Below are positions 16,925 to 26,179 of a stretch of DNA of 64,000 nucleotides, in pieces (position 1 is the first letter of the stretch; every line of letters starts with the position of its first letter). A program made the translations under genes and the position numbers. The stretch is from Streptomyces canus (GTDB lineage Bacteria > Actinomycetota > Actinomycetes > Streptomycetales > Streptomycetaceae), in NCBI RefSeq assembly GCF_041435015.1, contig NZ_CP107989.1, forward strand, positions 9,176,001-9,240,000. The letters run 5' to 3'. The notes below the pieces were generated by a model, which saw only the letters and a list, made by a program, of their open reading frames with translations, had not been told where the DNA came from and did not search any database.

Positions 16925-17981
16925 CGTCTGCCCCTCCCGCCGGTTCGGGCGATCCAGTGAACGTTCATACGGCGGCTCCGTGGGTGTATGTGGTGCGTGT
17001 GACGCTGATCTTCGTCCCGCCCGGACCTGAACGCCGCGAAGGCGTGGGGCGCGCCGGTGAGCGGCACAACCACCCGGTCGAGGGGGCGGCCCAGTCGGCC
17101 ACTGCCTCGATCAGCGGTTCCCGCTCCGCGAGGGCGAGCAGGTCCTGAGCAGGTCCTCGCGCCAGGTCTGCGGACGCCGGTCGAGGTCCCGGAGGTGGCG
17201 GTCGGCGTCGATGAGGGCGGCGCGGGTGGGTGTGCGGGTCACGGCGGGTTCCAAGTCGGTCGGTCTGGTGGGGCCGCGTCAGACAGTGGATTCCTCACCG
17301 GGCGGGAGGATGTGCCAGATCTCGGCCGAACGGATGGGGGCGGCGCATGGAAAGGGCGACGCCTGGCAGTCCTCGCCGGGCGTCGGGTACTGCGGCGGCC
17401 GAGTCGCTGCCACCGCCTAAGAATTAGCCGCCTTATCGAGGATTCCGTCAAGAGTGCGCGCGGCTCTTTTCGAGCCTTCCGGGCAGGACACTTGGGGGTT
17501 CTGGTGCGAAAGAGACGATATATACCCTCATGTTCGATCGCTCGCTGAGCTTGCGACCGGATCACCCGGAAATATGAGTACGATTCATTTTCCCGGGGTG
17601 CGATACGAGGCTTCGCAACGTTCAGCCACCGTCGTTGGTGGCGATCCGGGCCCCGCGCCGTCCGACGACTTGGGGCCGCGCCGCCCATCCTCAAGACGCT
17701 TCGGAAGAACACGGACGATCCGTTGACTTCTACGCGACCGGGAAGCTAACTGCAGCGTCGTCCGGTTCGACAAACGGTGCACCGGAACTGGAAAGACCTG
17801 CGCCGCCGCTTCTGCGGCGGCGGTTGGTGGCCGGCCGGCGAGGAACGGGAACTGTTCGGCCCGGCGAGGGTGCACACCACCCGCTATCGCTACCGCGGAT
17901 CAGTCATCCCCTCTCCATGGCCGGTCGCGGGATGAAGGCAACTCTCAAGAGTCTTCCGGGACTTGTGGAGCGCCCGTTGCG

Positions 17982-19109
17982 TTGAGAGGCGCGTGGCGGG
18001 TGCGGGAAGCGGTCCGGAGAGACGGGCCGGTCGAAAGCCGGTACCGCGCTCGGGGCCGACTTCACGGACTGGAACTGGAAGACCCCGGCTTCCATCACAG
18101 CGTCCTGTCCGACTTCCGCGACCGGCTCGCCGAAGGCGACCGCGCCGACCGGCTGTTGGGTCTCGCGCTTACCCGGATCCGGCGGGCCGGCCTGCTCAAG
18201 GGACCCGGCAAGCAACGCGCCGACTCCACCTACGTACTGTCCGCCGCGCGGGAGCTGACACGCCTGGAACTGGTGTCCGAGGCGGTTCGCGCCGTGCTGG
18301 AGTACATGGCCCGAGATACGCCGGAACTGCTGGATGAGCTGGTCACCGCCGAGTGGGCCGAACGCTACGGGCGGCAGGTGTGCCTGTGCTCCCAGCCCAG
18401 CCACCCCGTCGCCCGGCTCGAGCAGGTGGGCGCCGACGGCCGCGAGCTGCTCGGGCGCCTGTTCGCCCGCTTCTCCGGCGGCGCCGTTCCGGCGCAGGCC
18501 GAGGTGCTCCGAAGGGTCCTGGTGCAGCACTTCCTGAGGGACGGGCGCGGAAGGTTCCGGCCGCGTACCGAGCGCGATGGCCAGCCGCCGTCCCGGGTGC
18601 GGATCACGTCGCCGTATGAGACCGAGGCTCGCTGGACGCGGCGCGGTGACACCCGCTGGACCGGCTATCGAGCGCACGTGACCGAGACCTGCGACGACAA
18701 GCGTGTCAACGTCATCACCGACGTGGCCACAGTCGTCTCCAGCGCGGACAGCCGGGCCCTGCCCGGCATCCATGCCCGCCTCAGGCGGCTGCGCCTGCTG
18801 CCCGGACAGCACCTGGTCGACGGCGGCTACACCTCCGTCGCCGGCATGGACGCCGCAGCCCGCCTCCACCGAGTCACCCTGATCGGGCCGCTTCCACCCA
18901 GCACCACCCCGCAGCACCGGGCCAAGGACGGCTTCGGCCGCGAGAACTTCGTCATCGACTTCGACCGACGCGAGGTCACCTGCCCTAACGGGCAGGTCAG
19001 CGGCAACTGGCGGGACCTTCCGGTGGCCGAGCCGACATCAGAGTCCCTCAAGGGGAAACGCCCGGTCGCTGACACGAGGACCTCCTGGACCCGCCAGGCT
19101 CGGTTGTAG
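17982..19109 (+). mobile_element. IS1182-family transposase remnant (both ends lost)
   Basis: An open frame of 375 codons contains the central part of an IS1182-type DDE transposase: GLELEDPGFHHSVLSDFRDRL, then the first catalytic Asp in RADSTYVLSAARELTRLE, and the second in LVDGGYTSVAGMD. The normal N-terminal ~80 residues are replaced by a degraded stretch, and after GNWRDLPVAEPTSES the match is lost, so the catalytic Glu of the C-terminal GVEGT-type motif is missing. It cannot be an active transposase. No terminal inverted repeats were identified. Confidence 0.8.
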
Positions 19110-19777
19110 GCACGGTCGTCGACCAGCACCCACCCGAAGAGCAGGCGCAAGTCGTCGATGCCTTGTGCGCGGTCGGCGGCGGAACGCCCTCTTCTGCCGG
19201 GGCGCGGGATCTCGGTGGCACGGCCGGGGTCGGCATCCGCAGAGCCCAGCCGCCCTCTTCACTCGACCTGTCAAGGCAAATAGATCCAATGAATCGAGTC
19301 ACTCAGCCCGGCACTCGAACGCGTCTCAGCTGCGATATTGGGGCTGGTCTGGCAATTTTCGTCGAGGCCCTAGACAGATCGCGGACTAGTGCCTGTTAAT
19401 ACATCCGATGTTGCTCGGCTGAACACACGCAGTGCTCAAGGCCTGTCATGGCAGCGTGTGCTGTCCTGCGAACTGCCAGGAGAAGACCTTGTCAGAGTCG
19501 ATCACCCGCCGACGGGGCGCTCGTCGGCATCGCGGTTACTCACGGCGGGCTTCGCCGTCGCGTGCGGGGCACCGGTATCGAACGGAAGACCTGCTGCCCA
19601 GCGCGCCGTAACGCTTGTGCCGGGCGCCTCACTCAGGGGGCCAGTAGACCTGCGGAAGCCGGCTCGACCAGCAGTTCACGCTGCGGAGCGTCACCTCCTG
19701 AGCGCCCCAGCCCCCTCGACCCGCACGTCCCCAGGCGGAAGAGCCGCACGTCCCCACCCAGCAAAGAAGGGCCGCCC
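19110..19777. other. Region between IS1182 remnant and secreted SGNH hydrolase
   Basis: No gene is supported. The minus strand at 19170-19040 reads IDDLRLLFGWVLVDDRAYNR, protein-like but unassigned and lacking a start. The part from 19290 to 19420 is comparatively AT-rich and could hold the promoter of the SGNH gene, which would then have a long leader. No operator could be identified. Confidence 0.35.
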
Positions 19778-21418
19778 ATGCACACCTCCCCAAGACTCGC
19801 CGCCAGACTCACGGCCACGGCATCCGCCACCTGTCTGGCCGCCGCCGGACTCGCCCTCGTCCCGGCGGCAGACGCCTCGGCCGCGGGCGCGCCGCAGGGC
19901 GGCCACGTCTACACCCTGACAGTGGCCAACAGCGGCAAGAACGCCGCCGTGCTGTCGGACTCCCTGGCCAACGCAGCGGCGGTCGTGCAGAAGACCGCCT
20001 CCGGCGGCCCCGGCCAGCTGTGGGAGGCGGTCGACCACGGCGACGGCACCTTCTCGCTGGTCAACATCAACAGCGGCAAGTGCATGGACGTCCAGAGCGG
20101 CTCCACGACCGCGGGGGCCGCGATCATCCAGTGGCCCTGCAACGGCGCCGGCAACCAGAACTGGACCTTCAGCGGTTCGGCGATCGTCTCCGCCCGCAGC
20201 GGCCTGTGCCTGGACGTCTCCGACGGCTCCACCGCGCAGGACCACGCGATCATCCAGTGGACCTGCAAGAACACCACCAACCAGCAGTGGAGTCTGACCG
20301 AGCGCCCGCGCTCGGCGACCTGGGGCCCGGCCATGGTCAAGGGCGGCCAGAGCTTCACCTCGCAGACCATCCGGATGGTCGTCCACAACAACACCTCCGG
20401 CGCGGGACTGCGCATCCGGCTGTCCAACCTGCGCAGCACGACCGCCCTCTCGGTCGGGGCCGTCACCGTGGCCGTCCAGTCCAGCGGCGCCACCGCGGTC
20501 GCGGGCACCACACACACCGTCACCTTCGGCCGGTCGGCCACGCCGACCATCCCCGCCGGGCAGGAACTGACCAGCGACGTCATCCCGATGCCGGTCGCCG
20601 CGGAGCAGAACCTGCTGGTGAGCGTCTACCTCCCGGGCACCACCGGCGCCTCCACCTACCACAACGACGCCCACCAGACCTCGTACCTGTCCGCCGCGAG
20701 CACCGGCAACCACGCCGCCGAGGAGGCCCCGACGAACTTCACCACCACCACGGCCCGCTGGTTCTACGTCGCGGGACTCGACGTCGTGTCACCCACGGCC
20801 AGGGGAACCGTCGTGGCCATCGGCGACTCCATCACCGACGGCTCCAGCGCCACCGACAACGCCAACCAGCGCTGGCCCGACTACCTCGCCCGGCGGCTGC
20901 AGGCCGAGTCCGGCGGCCAGCGCCTCGGCGTGGCCGATGCGGGCATCGGCGGCAACCGCGTGGTCACCGACAGCCCGAACACGGGGCAGGGCATCGCGGC
21001 CGTCACCCGGTTCTCCCACGACGTCCTGACCCAGCCGGGCGTGAAGGACGTCATCCTGCTGGAGGGCATCAACGACATCAACAACACCACCACCCCCACC
21101 AGCGCCGACCAGATCATCGCCGGCTACCAGACCATGATCGACCAGGCGCACCAGGCCGGTGTCCGGATCCTCGGCGGGACCATCCTGCCGAACTCCACGC
21201 AGACCACCGACAAGGCCGCCATCCGCGCCCAGGTCAACCAGTGGATCCGCACCAGCGGCGCCTTCGACGCGGTGATCGACTTCGACGCGGCGCTCCGGGA
21301 CCCGGCCAACCCGGCGCAGCTGCTCCCCGCCTACGACAGCGGCGACCATCTGCACCCCAACAGCGCCGGCATGCAAGCCATGGCCAACACGGTGAACCTC
21401 TCGCTGCTCACCTCCTGA
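19778..21418 (+). CDS. Secreted SGNH/GDSL esterase with N-terminal ricin-type lectin domain
   Basis: 546 residues. A signal peptide (about 1-35, cleavage near ASA-AG) is followed by a ricin B-type domain (about 42-175) with two clear QxW motifs (QNW near 128, QQW near 170). A beta-rich linker (about 178-335) leads to an SGNH hydrolase domain: GDSITDG (nucleophile about S351), GIGGNR (Gly block), GIND (Asn about 432) and DHLHPN (Asp 523, His 526). All four catalytic blocks are intact. The lectin part suggests action on acetylated plant or microbial polysaccharide, by analogy. ATG 19778 is chosen because it starts the signal peptide and has an AAGAAGG Shine-Dalgarno; the longer open frame upstream has no signal peptide. 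Confidence 0.88.
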   Translation: MHTSPRLAARLTATASATCLAAAGLALVPAADASAAGAPQGGHVYTLTVANSGKNAAVLSDSLANAAAVVQKTASGGPGQLWEAVDHGDGTFSLVNINSGKCMDVQSGSTTAGAAIIQWPCNGAGNQNWTFSGSAIVSARSGLCLDVSDGSTAQDHAIIQWTCKNTTNQQWSLTERPRSATWGPAMVKGGQSFTSQTIRMVVHNNTSGAGLRIRLSNLRSTTALSVGAVTVAVQSSGATAVAGTTHTVTFGRSATPTIPAGQELTSDVIPMPVAAEQNLLVSVYLPGTTGASTYHNDAHQTSYLSAASTGNHAAEEAPTNFTTTTARWFYVAGLDVVSPTARGTVVAIGDSITDGSSATDNANQRWPDYLARRLQAESGGQRLGVADAGIGGNRVVTDSPNTGQGIAAVTRFSHDVLTQPGVKDVILLEGINDINNTTTPTSADQIIAGYQTMIDQAHQAGVRILGGTILPNSTQTTDKAAIRAQVNQWIRTSGAFDAVIDFDAALRDPANPAQLLPAYDSGDHLHPNSAGMQAMANTVNLSLLTS

Positions 21419-21444
21419 GCGGTACCCACCTCCCGGACGGCGTA

Positions 21445-21490
21445 GTTCCGTTCGGCGCCCCCTCTCCGCGTACGGGGCACCGGACGGAAC
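21445..21490 (+). terminator. Strong terminator hairpin of the SGNH hydrolase gene
   Basis: A 17-bp stem (21445-21461 with 21474-21490, two G-U pairs) surrounds a 12-nt loop and begins 26 bp after the stop codon. Confidence 0.7.
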
Positions 21491-21807
21491 GGCCCGTCAT
21501 CCGTGCGCCTGCGGGCAACTGCTGCCCACAATGACGGCCAAGGCATACCGCTCCTCAAGGCCATCATGGAGACCGCCGTGGACGACGAGCTGATCACACG
21601 CACATCCTTGCCGCATCCAGGTGCCGGTAGGAAAAGGCGGCTGAGCGGCGCATCGCCACGGTCACCCAAGTCGACGCGCCGGCCAACGCCGTCGGGATGC
21701 AGTGGCGTCTCATGATCTACCTCGGCGCCCACGGTGCGATGAAGAGGCGTACCCGGATGTTCGCACTTCGGGCGGAGTCCTTCCCCGCGAGGCAGTCCGG
21801 GAGTCAG
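21491..21807. other. Unassigned stretch before the IS5 remnant
   Basis: Short plus-strand coding-like pieces occur (LLKAIMETAVDDELITR near 21555-21600; MQWRLMIYLGAHGAMK near 21697-21745) but no gene family could be assigned. It may be further decayed mobile DNA. Confidence 0.3.
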
Positions 21808-22196
21808 TGTTCGTTCGCCGTGATCGTCGCCCCCGCGAGCCTCTCCGAAAACGCCGTAGGGATACAGCTTCTCGACCAGGCCAAGAAAACGTACCCACCA
21901 TCTCCAGAAGCTGGGTCGACGCCGACTTCAAGAACACCGTCATCAAGCACGGCACCAACCTCGGAATCGACGTCGAAGTGGTCAATAGAAACCCGGAAAT
22001 CCGCGGCTTTCACGTCGTCAAAAGACGCTGGGTAGTAGAACGAAGCCTCGGTTGGCTCATGCTGCACCGACGCCTGTCCCGTGATGACGAGACCCTTCCC
22101 GCCAGCTCCGAAGCCGTGATCCACATCGCCTCGATCGACAACCTCACCATGCGCGTAACAGACGAGACCACACCCGCCTGGCGAGGAACTTACTAG
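21808..22196 (+). mobile_element. IS5-family transposase 3' fragment, frameshifted
   Basis: Two adjacent frames together give the C-terminal third of an IS5-type DDE transposase: VIVAPASLSENAVGIQLLDQ in the first frame, then SWVDADFKNTVIKHG, VEVVNRNPEIRGFHVVKRRW and VVERSLGWLMLHRRL in the second, ending HIASIDNL and WRGTY at a TAG. One base is missing near 21893-21897 between them. The catalytic Glu region (RWVVERSLGW) is present but the N-terminal Asp domains are gone. It is inactive. No flanking inverted repeat was seen. Confidence 0.8.
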
Positions 22197-22257
22197 AACT
22201 TAAAGGTCAATTCGGCTAGACCAAACACCCTCTCAGAGTCTTCAGACGGAGAGGACA

Positions 22258-22630
22258 GTGGAACGCCACGCTTACCGAATCCGGTCGGCACCATGGGTCG
22301 GCATCCCCCGCTTCGACTACAACCCCTCCGACCGCCTGCGTTTCATTCTCCGAGGCGGCAACCCCCACCGAGCCACCGAATGGGCCGACATCCCCCAACG
22401 CCCCCTCGAAGACTGGCAGACCTGGAAGCGGCCAGACAGCAGAGACTGCGCTGGAAAGCCGCGATGCAGCCGGCCCGCATCGACTACGCCGAGGCATGCC
22501 GCGTGAAGCGCCTCGAAGCCCAGGCAGAAGCATGGCACCCCGCGAGTCGGCTGGCCGAATACGTCGCCGCCGCCCGAGCCCAAGTAGAAGCTCTGCCGAG
22601 CGGGCAGGACCAGAGCCGAGGCAGAGATGG
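22258..22630 (+). pseudogene. Frameshifted hypothetical protein, coiled C-terminal half
   Basis: The first frame from 22258 reads PRFDYNPSDRLRFIL, GGNPHRATEWADIPQRPLED; near 22415-22425 the plausible coding frame shifts and continues LEAARQQRLRWKAAMQPARI, then RLEAQAEAWHPASRLAEYVA and AQVEALPSGQDQ. The second part is Ala/Glu/Arg-rich and probably helical. Such proteins are seen in Streptomyces mobile regions (recollection, not checked) and have no known function. The match ends about 22630 with no natural C-terminus. It follows the IS5 fragment by 60 bp. Confidence 0.5.
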
Positions 22631-23251
22631 GACCCATGTAGTCATCGTGATCGCGGGCTGCGCGGACCCAGATCGTTCGCGCGCCACGGGATGATGGAAC
22701 CGCAACGGGTGCCGGGGAATGTGCACAGACGCACGGGAGTTGCCGCGACGGCCGCTGGCCTCCTGCCGCGCTGCTGAGCGGGAGGTCCGGCGACCGCGAT
22801 GCCTTCGGGTCCGGCCCCTCGAACTCCGGGCAGACCGGCCCCGACCGACGCCGAGATGCTGGCGGCGGCGAGCGGGTGTTTTCGGGCCTGCACCACAGGA
22901 CGTGCGTCTCTCGGGGCTGTGTGCCACCCCGCTCCGTGTGGGCGGCGGCTTCACACAGTCATCGGATGAATGCCGCTTCGGGGCGATTAGGGTATCGCCC
23001 AGTGAAGTCGTGAAAATGCGAAAGGTTGAGCTTTCTCTCGTTCCGGCAGAGCGAAAATTCGTCAACTAGCTGGCATTTTGATGTTTCCAAGCTCACGTGG
23101 GGTGGTCGGAACGGAGCCGTCGAAGCCCAGTAAGACATCGGATCTATTGCCATGGTGCCTCACACGGACGTCACCGTCATCAAGCCGCCGAGATCATAGA
23201 CCGGCCCGTCAACAGGATGAAAACTTCTCATTGGTTGGTGACGCACGAGTA
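22631..23251. other. Non-coding right edge of the accessory block
   Basis: No gene is supported. The stretch 22960-23085 is AT-richer (GTGAAAATGCGAAAGG, GCATTTTGATGTTTCC) than its surroundings and may be a junction with foreign DNA. The 18-mer copy at 23213-23230 lies at its right end, 21 bp from the GlsB-like gene stop. Confidence 0.4.
23213..23230 (+). repeat. 18-mer CAGGATGAAAACTTCTCA (right copy)
   Basis: Identical to the minus strand at 13850-13867. It is followed by TTGGTTGGTGAC, compared with ATGGGGTGAC at the other copy. Confidence 0.6.
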
Positions 23252-23518
23252 TCAGTTCCGCGAGTTCCCGAACAGCAGGCGATAGCCGATCAGCAGCACC
23301 AGGGAGCCGCCGATGGCAGCGCCCCAGGTGTAGAGGTCGAAGAAGTGACTCTCCACCGGGCGGTCGAGGAAGCGCGAGGAGAGCCAGCCGCCGACGAACG
23401 CTCCCGCGACCCCGATGAGGGTGGTGCCGATCAGGCCGCCCGGGTCGCGTCCCGGCAGCAGGATCTTGGCGATGGCTCCGGCGAGCAGACCCAGGATGAT
23501 CCAGCCGATGATGCCCAC
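23252..23518 (-). CDS. GlsB/YeaQ/YmgE-family stress-response membrane protein
   Basis: 88 residues with three hydrophobic segments (about 3-20, 28-45, 62-83). The glycine-rich start GIIGWIILGLLAGAIAKIL and the GLIGTTLIGVAGAFVGGWL segment match the transglycosylase-associated GlsB family of small membrane proteins induced by general or envelope stress. Molecular function is unknown. Two TTGCGCAA palindromes lie in the 259-bp region between this gene and the divergent ArsR gene, so it is a likely ArsR target. The ATG is preceded by GGAGGACTA. Confidence 0.85.
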   Translation of the reverse strand: MGIIGWIILGLLAGAIAKILLPGRDPGGLIGTTLIGVAGAFVGGWLSSRFLDRPVESHFFDLYTWGAAIGGSLVLLIGYRLLFGNSRN

Positions 23519-23584
23519 GTTGTAGTCCTCCAGTCAGGTCGGGGCCGGGGCAAGTCCGCCCGGCACCGTCCTCAAGTTGCCTGA

Positions 23585-23592
23585 TTGCGCAA
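23585..23592. promoter_or_regulatory. TTGCGCAA site A (between glsB-like and arsR)
   Basis: Palindrome TTGCGCAA 66 bp upstream of the GlsB-like start, with a half-site TTGC 4 nt to its left (23577-23580). It is one of four copies near the ArsR gene. Confidence 0.5.
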
Positions 23593-23674
23593 GCCTATGG
23601 ACTGATGCGAGGGACGAACGAGCCCTGCCGCGCCTGGTGACAAGTCGTCGACGTTCTTTCACACGCTTATTACA

Positions 23675-23682
23675 TTGCGCAA
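23675..23682. promoter_or_regulatory. TTGCGCAA site B (between glsB-like and arsR)
   Basis: The palindrome extends to ATTGCGCAAT (23674-23683). It lies about 95 bp upstream of the ArsR start and could serve autoregulation. Confidence 0.5.
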
Positions 23683-23777
23683 TCGACGAACTGGAGGTGC
23701 CCTCGTGGACGGAACCCCGCCGCCCTTACACTGAGACATCGCGCATGCGTCGACAGTGACCGGGACGGGAGGGGACC

Positions 23778-24134
23778 GTGGCGACACTCGCCGGTGGTTC
23801 GGAGGATCCGTCCGCCGAGGTACTGACGGAGGCGGCCGCCGCGTTCGGACTCCTCGCCTCCGCCGCCCGGCTGCACATCATGTGGGCGCTGTCCCAGGGC
23901 GAGAGCGACGTCACCCACCTCGCCGACCGGGTCGGCGGCGCGCTGCCCGCGGTCAGCCAGCACCTGGCCAAGCTGAAACTCGCCGGGCTCGTCCGCTCCC
24001 GCCGTGAGGGCCGCCGGCAGGTCTACTACGTCGACGACCCCGACATCGTGACCGTGGTCCGCGTCATGGTCGGCCAGCTCACGGCCCGTACAGCCCCGGC
24101 CGCTGCGCGCGGTACCGTCTCGGGCAGGCCTTGA
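23778..24134 (+). CDS. ArsR-family winged-helix repressor
   Basis: 118 residues. The winged HTH is clear: LLASAARLHIMWALSQGESD, HLADRVGGALPAVSQHLAKL (recognition helix about 50-62), then the wing RSRREGRRQVYYVDD. There is no CxC or CxxD metal site in the alpha-3 helix, and the C-terminal part lacks the usual DxHxxxE set, so the inducer is not evident. ArsR proteins usually repress their own and adjacent genes. TTGCGCAA sites upstream of this gene, the LCP gene and tatA suggest a local regulon. Start GTG 23778 is set by a GGAGGGG Shine-Dalgarno. Confidence 0.88.
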   Translation: MATLAGGSEDPSAEVLTEAAAAFGLLASAARLHIMWALSQGESDVTHLADRVGGALPAVSQHLAKLKLAGLVRSRREGRRQVYYVDDPDIVTVVRVMVGQLTARTAPAAARGTVSGRP

Positions 24135-24283
24135 TCCGTTTCCTGTGCCGGGTGCCGTCACGGGCGCGGGAAACGCCGTAGGTGAAGGCGAATGTGTCCG
24201 CGAGGTTGCCGCGTTCCTTCATGAGATCTCTCACCTGTGAAATGCGGCGGGCTCCGTGCTGCCCGGGCCAGGGGTTTGTTAGA

Positions 24284-24291
24284 TTGCGCAA
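24284..24291. promoter_or_regulatory. TTGCGCAA site C (upstream of LCP gene)
   Basis: TTGCGCAA followed 3 nt later by CGCAA (24295-24299), 113 bp upstream of the LCP start. The preceding sequence GTTTGTTAGA could hold a promoter. Confidence 0.5.
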
Positions 24292-24404
24292 CTACGCAAC
24301 CCAGGCGAAGTTCCTGCTTGGGCTGCCTGTACACCGCCGCGCTTGCCCGGCCGCCCACCCCATGGCCCGGCCTGAGAGGCCCGACCGTTTCCTGGGAGTG
24401 GTAG

Positions 24405-26111
24405 ATGAGCGACCCGTGGGACGGACCGGGCGGTCAGGCCACGCGCAGCCGCACCGGCCGGGTGCCGGAGCAGCGGGCGGGCGCGTCCGGCGGCGCGCCT
24501 CGGCCCGGAGGCCGGGCCGCGGCGCGGGCCGAGGCCCGCTCGCACGGTGGCAAGCGTTCGCGTCGCCGGGCCCGTCCGGTGCGACGCGGCAGGCGGGTGC
24601 TGAAGATCGTCGGGATGTGCCTGGCGATGCTCGTCCTGGCCACGGCCGGTGCCGGATGGTGGTTCTACCAGCACCTCAACGGCAACATCAACAGCGTCTC
24701 GCTCGACGGCAAGGGCGGTTCGGAGAAGGCCGACGCGTTCGGCCGCACCCCGATCAACATCCTGGTCATGGGCTCGGACGGCCGGACCAGCAAGGCGGAC
24801 TGCAAGCTGGGCGGCGGATGCTCCCAGACCGGCGTACAGACCGGAAACGGCAACGCCGACGTACAGATGGTGGTGCACATATCCGCCGACCGCTCCAACG
24901 CCACCGTCATGAGCATCCCCCGCGACACCATGGTCGACGTCCCGGCCTGCAAGGACACCGGGAGCGGCCAGTCCACGCCCGGCTACTACGGCCAGATCAA
25001 CAGCGCCCTCCAGTACGGTCCCGCCTGCCAGGTCGCCACCATCCACCGGCTCACCGGCATCCCCATCGACCACTTCGTCAAGCTCGACTTCTCCGGCGTG
25101 GTCAAGATGTCCGACGCGGTCGGCGGTGTCTCCGTGTGCGTCGACCACAACGTGTACGACACCTACTCGCACCTGAAACTGTCCAGTGGCAGCCACACGC
25201 TCAAGGGTGAGGCGGCCCTGGAGTTCGTCCGCTCCCGCCACGGCTTCGGGGACGGCAGCGACCTCGGCCGCACGGTCTCCCAGCACATATTCCTCAGCGC
25301 GATGATCCGGAAGTTCAAGAGCGCGGGCACGCTCACCGACCCCACCGCGGTCTACGACCTCGCCGACGCCGCCACCAAGGCGCTCACCGTGGACGACGGT
25401 CTCGGCAGCGTCAAGAAGCTGATCGGGCTCGCGGCCGACGTGAACAAGGTCCCCACCAAGCGGATGACCTTCACCACGATGCAGACCGCCGCCGATCCGA
25501 ACGACACCAACCGGGTGGTGGTGGGCGCGGGTGCCAAGGCCCTCTTCTCCAGCATCGCCGACGACCAGTCCCTGACCACCGGCTCCGGAAAGAAGTCCAC
25601 GGCGGCCTCCGCGACGGCCACGGCTTCGGCGGTACCCGCCTCCGAGATCGCCGTGACCGTCGAGAACGGCACCGAGATCACCGGCCGCGCCTCCGCGATC
25701 GCGAACGCGCTCACGGACCAGGGCTTCAGCTCCGCGACCACCACCGCCAACGCGCCGAGCCCGGCGACCACCACCACCCTCACCTACGGCACCGGCCGGA
25801 AGGCCGCGGCCCAGACGGCCGCCAAGACGCTCGGGCTCTCCACCTCACACCTCGAGGAGGGGACCGGTACCGGTCTGACCCTGGTGATCGGCAGCGACTG
25901 GACGAGCGGCACCACGTATCCGGGCGGTTCGTCCTCGCCGGCGCCCGCCGACACGAAGGCCGCGGTCTCCAACGCGCACGCCCAGACCGCCGACGAGGCC
26001 AAGAAGTGCGCCAAGGTCAGCCCCTACAAGACGGTCGCCCTCAACGGGGTCGCCATGACACCGGAGCAGGCGTACGCGGCGTCGCCCCACAAGAAGGACT
26101 CCGACGAGTGA
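24405..26111 (+). CDS. LytR-CpsA-Psr (LCP) family cell-wall glycopolymer ligase
   Basis: 568 residues. A basic, Gly/Arg-rich cytoplasmic tail (1-65) precedes one membrane helix (about 66-88). The extracytoplasmic LCP domain (about 115-330) carries NILVMGSDGRT, ADVQMVVHISADR, SIPRDTMVDVP, and EFVRSRHGFGDGSDLGR with the Arg residues that bind pyrophosphate of lipid-linked glycans. A LytR_C-type domain follows (about 410-500; IAVTVENGTEI) and the tail is Ser/Ala-rich. LCP enzymes attach wall glycopolymers to peptidoglycan from undecaprenyl carriers. Cysteine pairs in the LCP domain may form disulfides. A TTGCGCAA site lies upstream. ATG 24405 has GGGAGTGG before it. Confidence 0.88.
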   Translation: MSDPWDGPGGQATRSRTGRVPEQRAGASGGAPRPGGRAAARAEARSHGGKRSRRRARPVRRGRRVLKIVGMCLAMLVLATAGAGWWFYQHLNGNINSVSLDGKGGSEKADAFGRTPINILVMGSDGRTSKADCKLGGGCSQTGVQTGNGNADVQMVVHISADRSNATVMSIPRDTMVDVPACKDTGSGQSTPGYYGQINSALQYGPACQVATIHRLTGIPIDHFVKLDFSGVVKMSDAVGGVSVCVDHNVYDTYSHLKLSSGSHTLKGEAALEFVRSRHGFGDGSDLGRTVSQHIFLSAMIRKFKSAGTLTDPTAVYDLADAATKALTVDDGLGSVKKLIGLAADVNKVPTKRMTFTTMQTAADPNDTNRVVVGAGAKALFSSIADDQSLTTGSGKKSTAASATATASAVPASEIAVTVENGTEITGRASAIANALTDQGFSSATTTANAPSPATTTTLTYGTGRKAAAQTAAKTLGLSTSHLEEGTGTGLTLVIGSDWTSGTTYPGGSSSPAPADTKAAVSNAHAQTADEAKKCAKVSPYKTVALNGVAMTPEQAYAASPHKKDSDE

Positions 26112-26138
26112 GGCGGGGACGGGCCCGCGGTTGTACAG

Positions 26139-26146
26139 TTGCGCAA
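26139..26146. promoter_or_regulatory. TTGCGCAA site D (upstream of tatA-like gene)
   Basis: TTGCGCAA followed 4 nt later by GCAA, 33 bp upstream of the TatA-like start. This position would overlap the promoter. Confidence 0.5.
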
Positions 26147-26179
26147 GCTGGCAATCGTGAGTGAGAAGGGACGTGCGGC

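Larger units (their letters stand above)
16605..17981. other. Long intergenic region with a signal-peptide remnant and no other recognisable gene
   Basis: Apart from the minus-strand mini-ORF and hairpin listed separately, no frame in this 1.4-kb stretch has a convincing start, Shine-Dalgarno and family match. Around 17500-17600 the sequence is relatively AT-rich (GATATATACC, AATATGAGTACG), which may mark an old promoter or junction. At 17757-17777 a plus-strand frame reads VVRFDK, a motif also found in transposases, but it does not extend. Confidence 0.4.

Noticed and set aside
15279..17030. 583-codon plus-strand open frame across GH59
   Set aside because: Antisense to the GH59 gene, no recognisable domain, composition of a shadow frame.
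17757..17777. VVRFDK peptide suggesting another IS1182 piece
   Set aside because: Six residues only; frame breaks at once, so a displaced transposase fragment cannot be supported.
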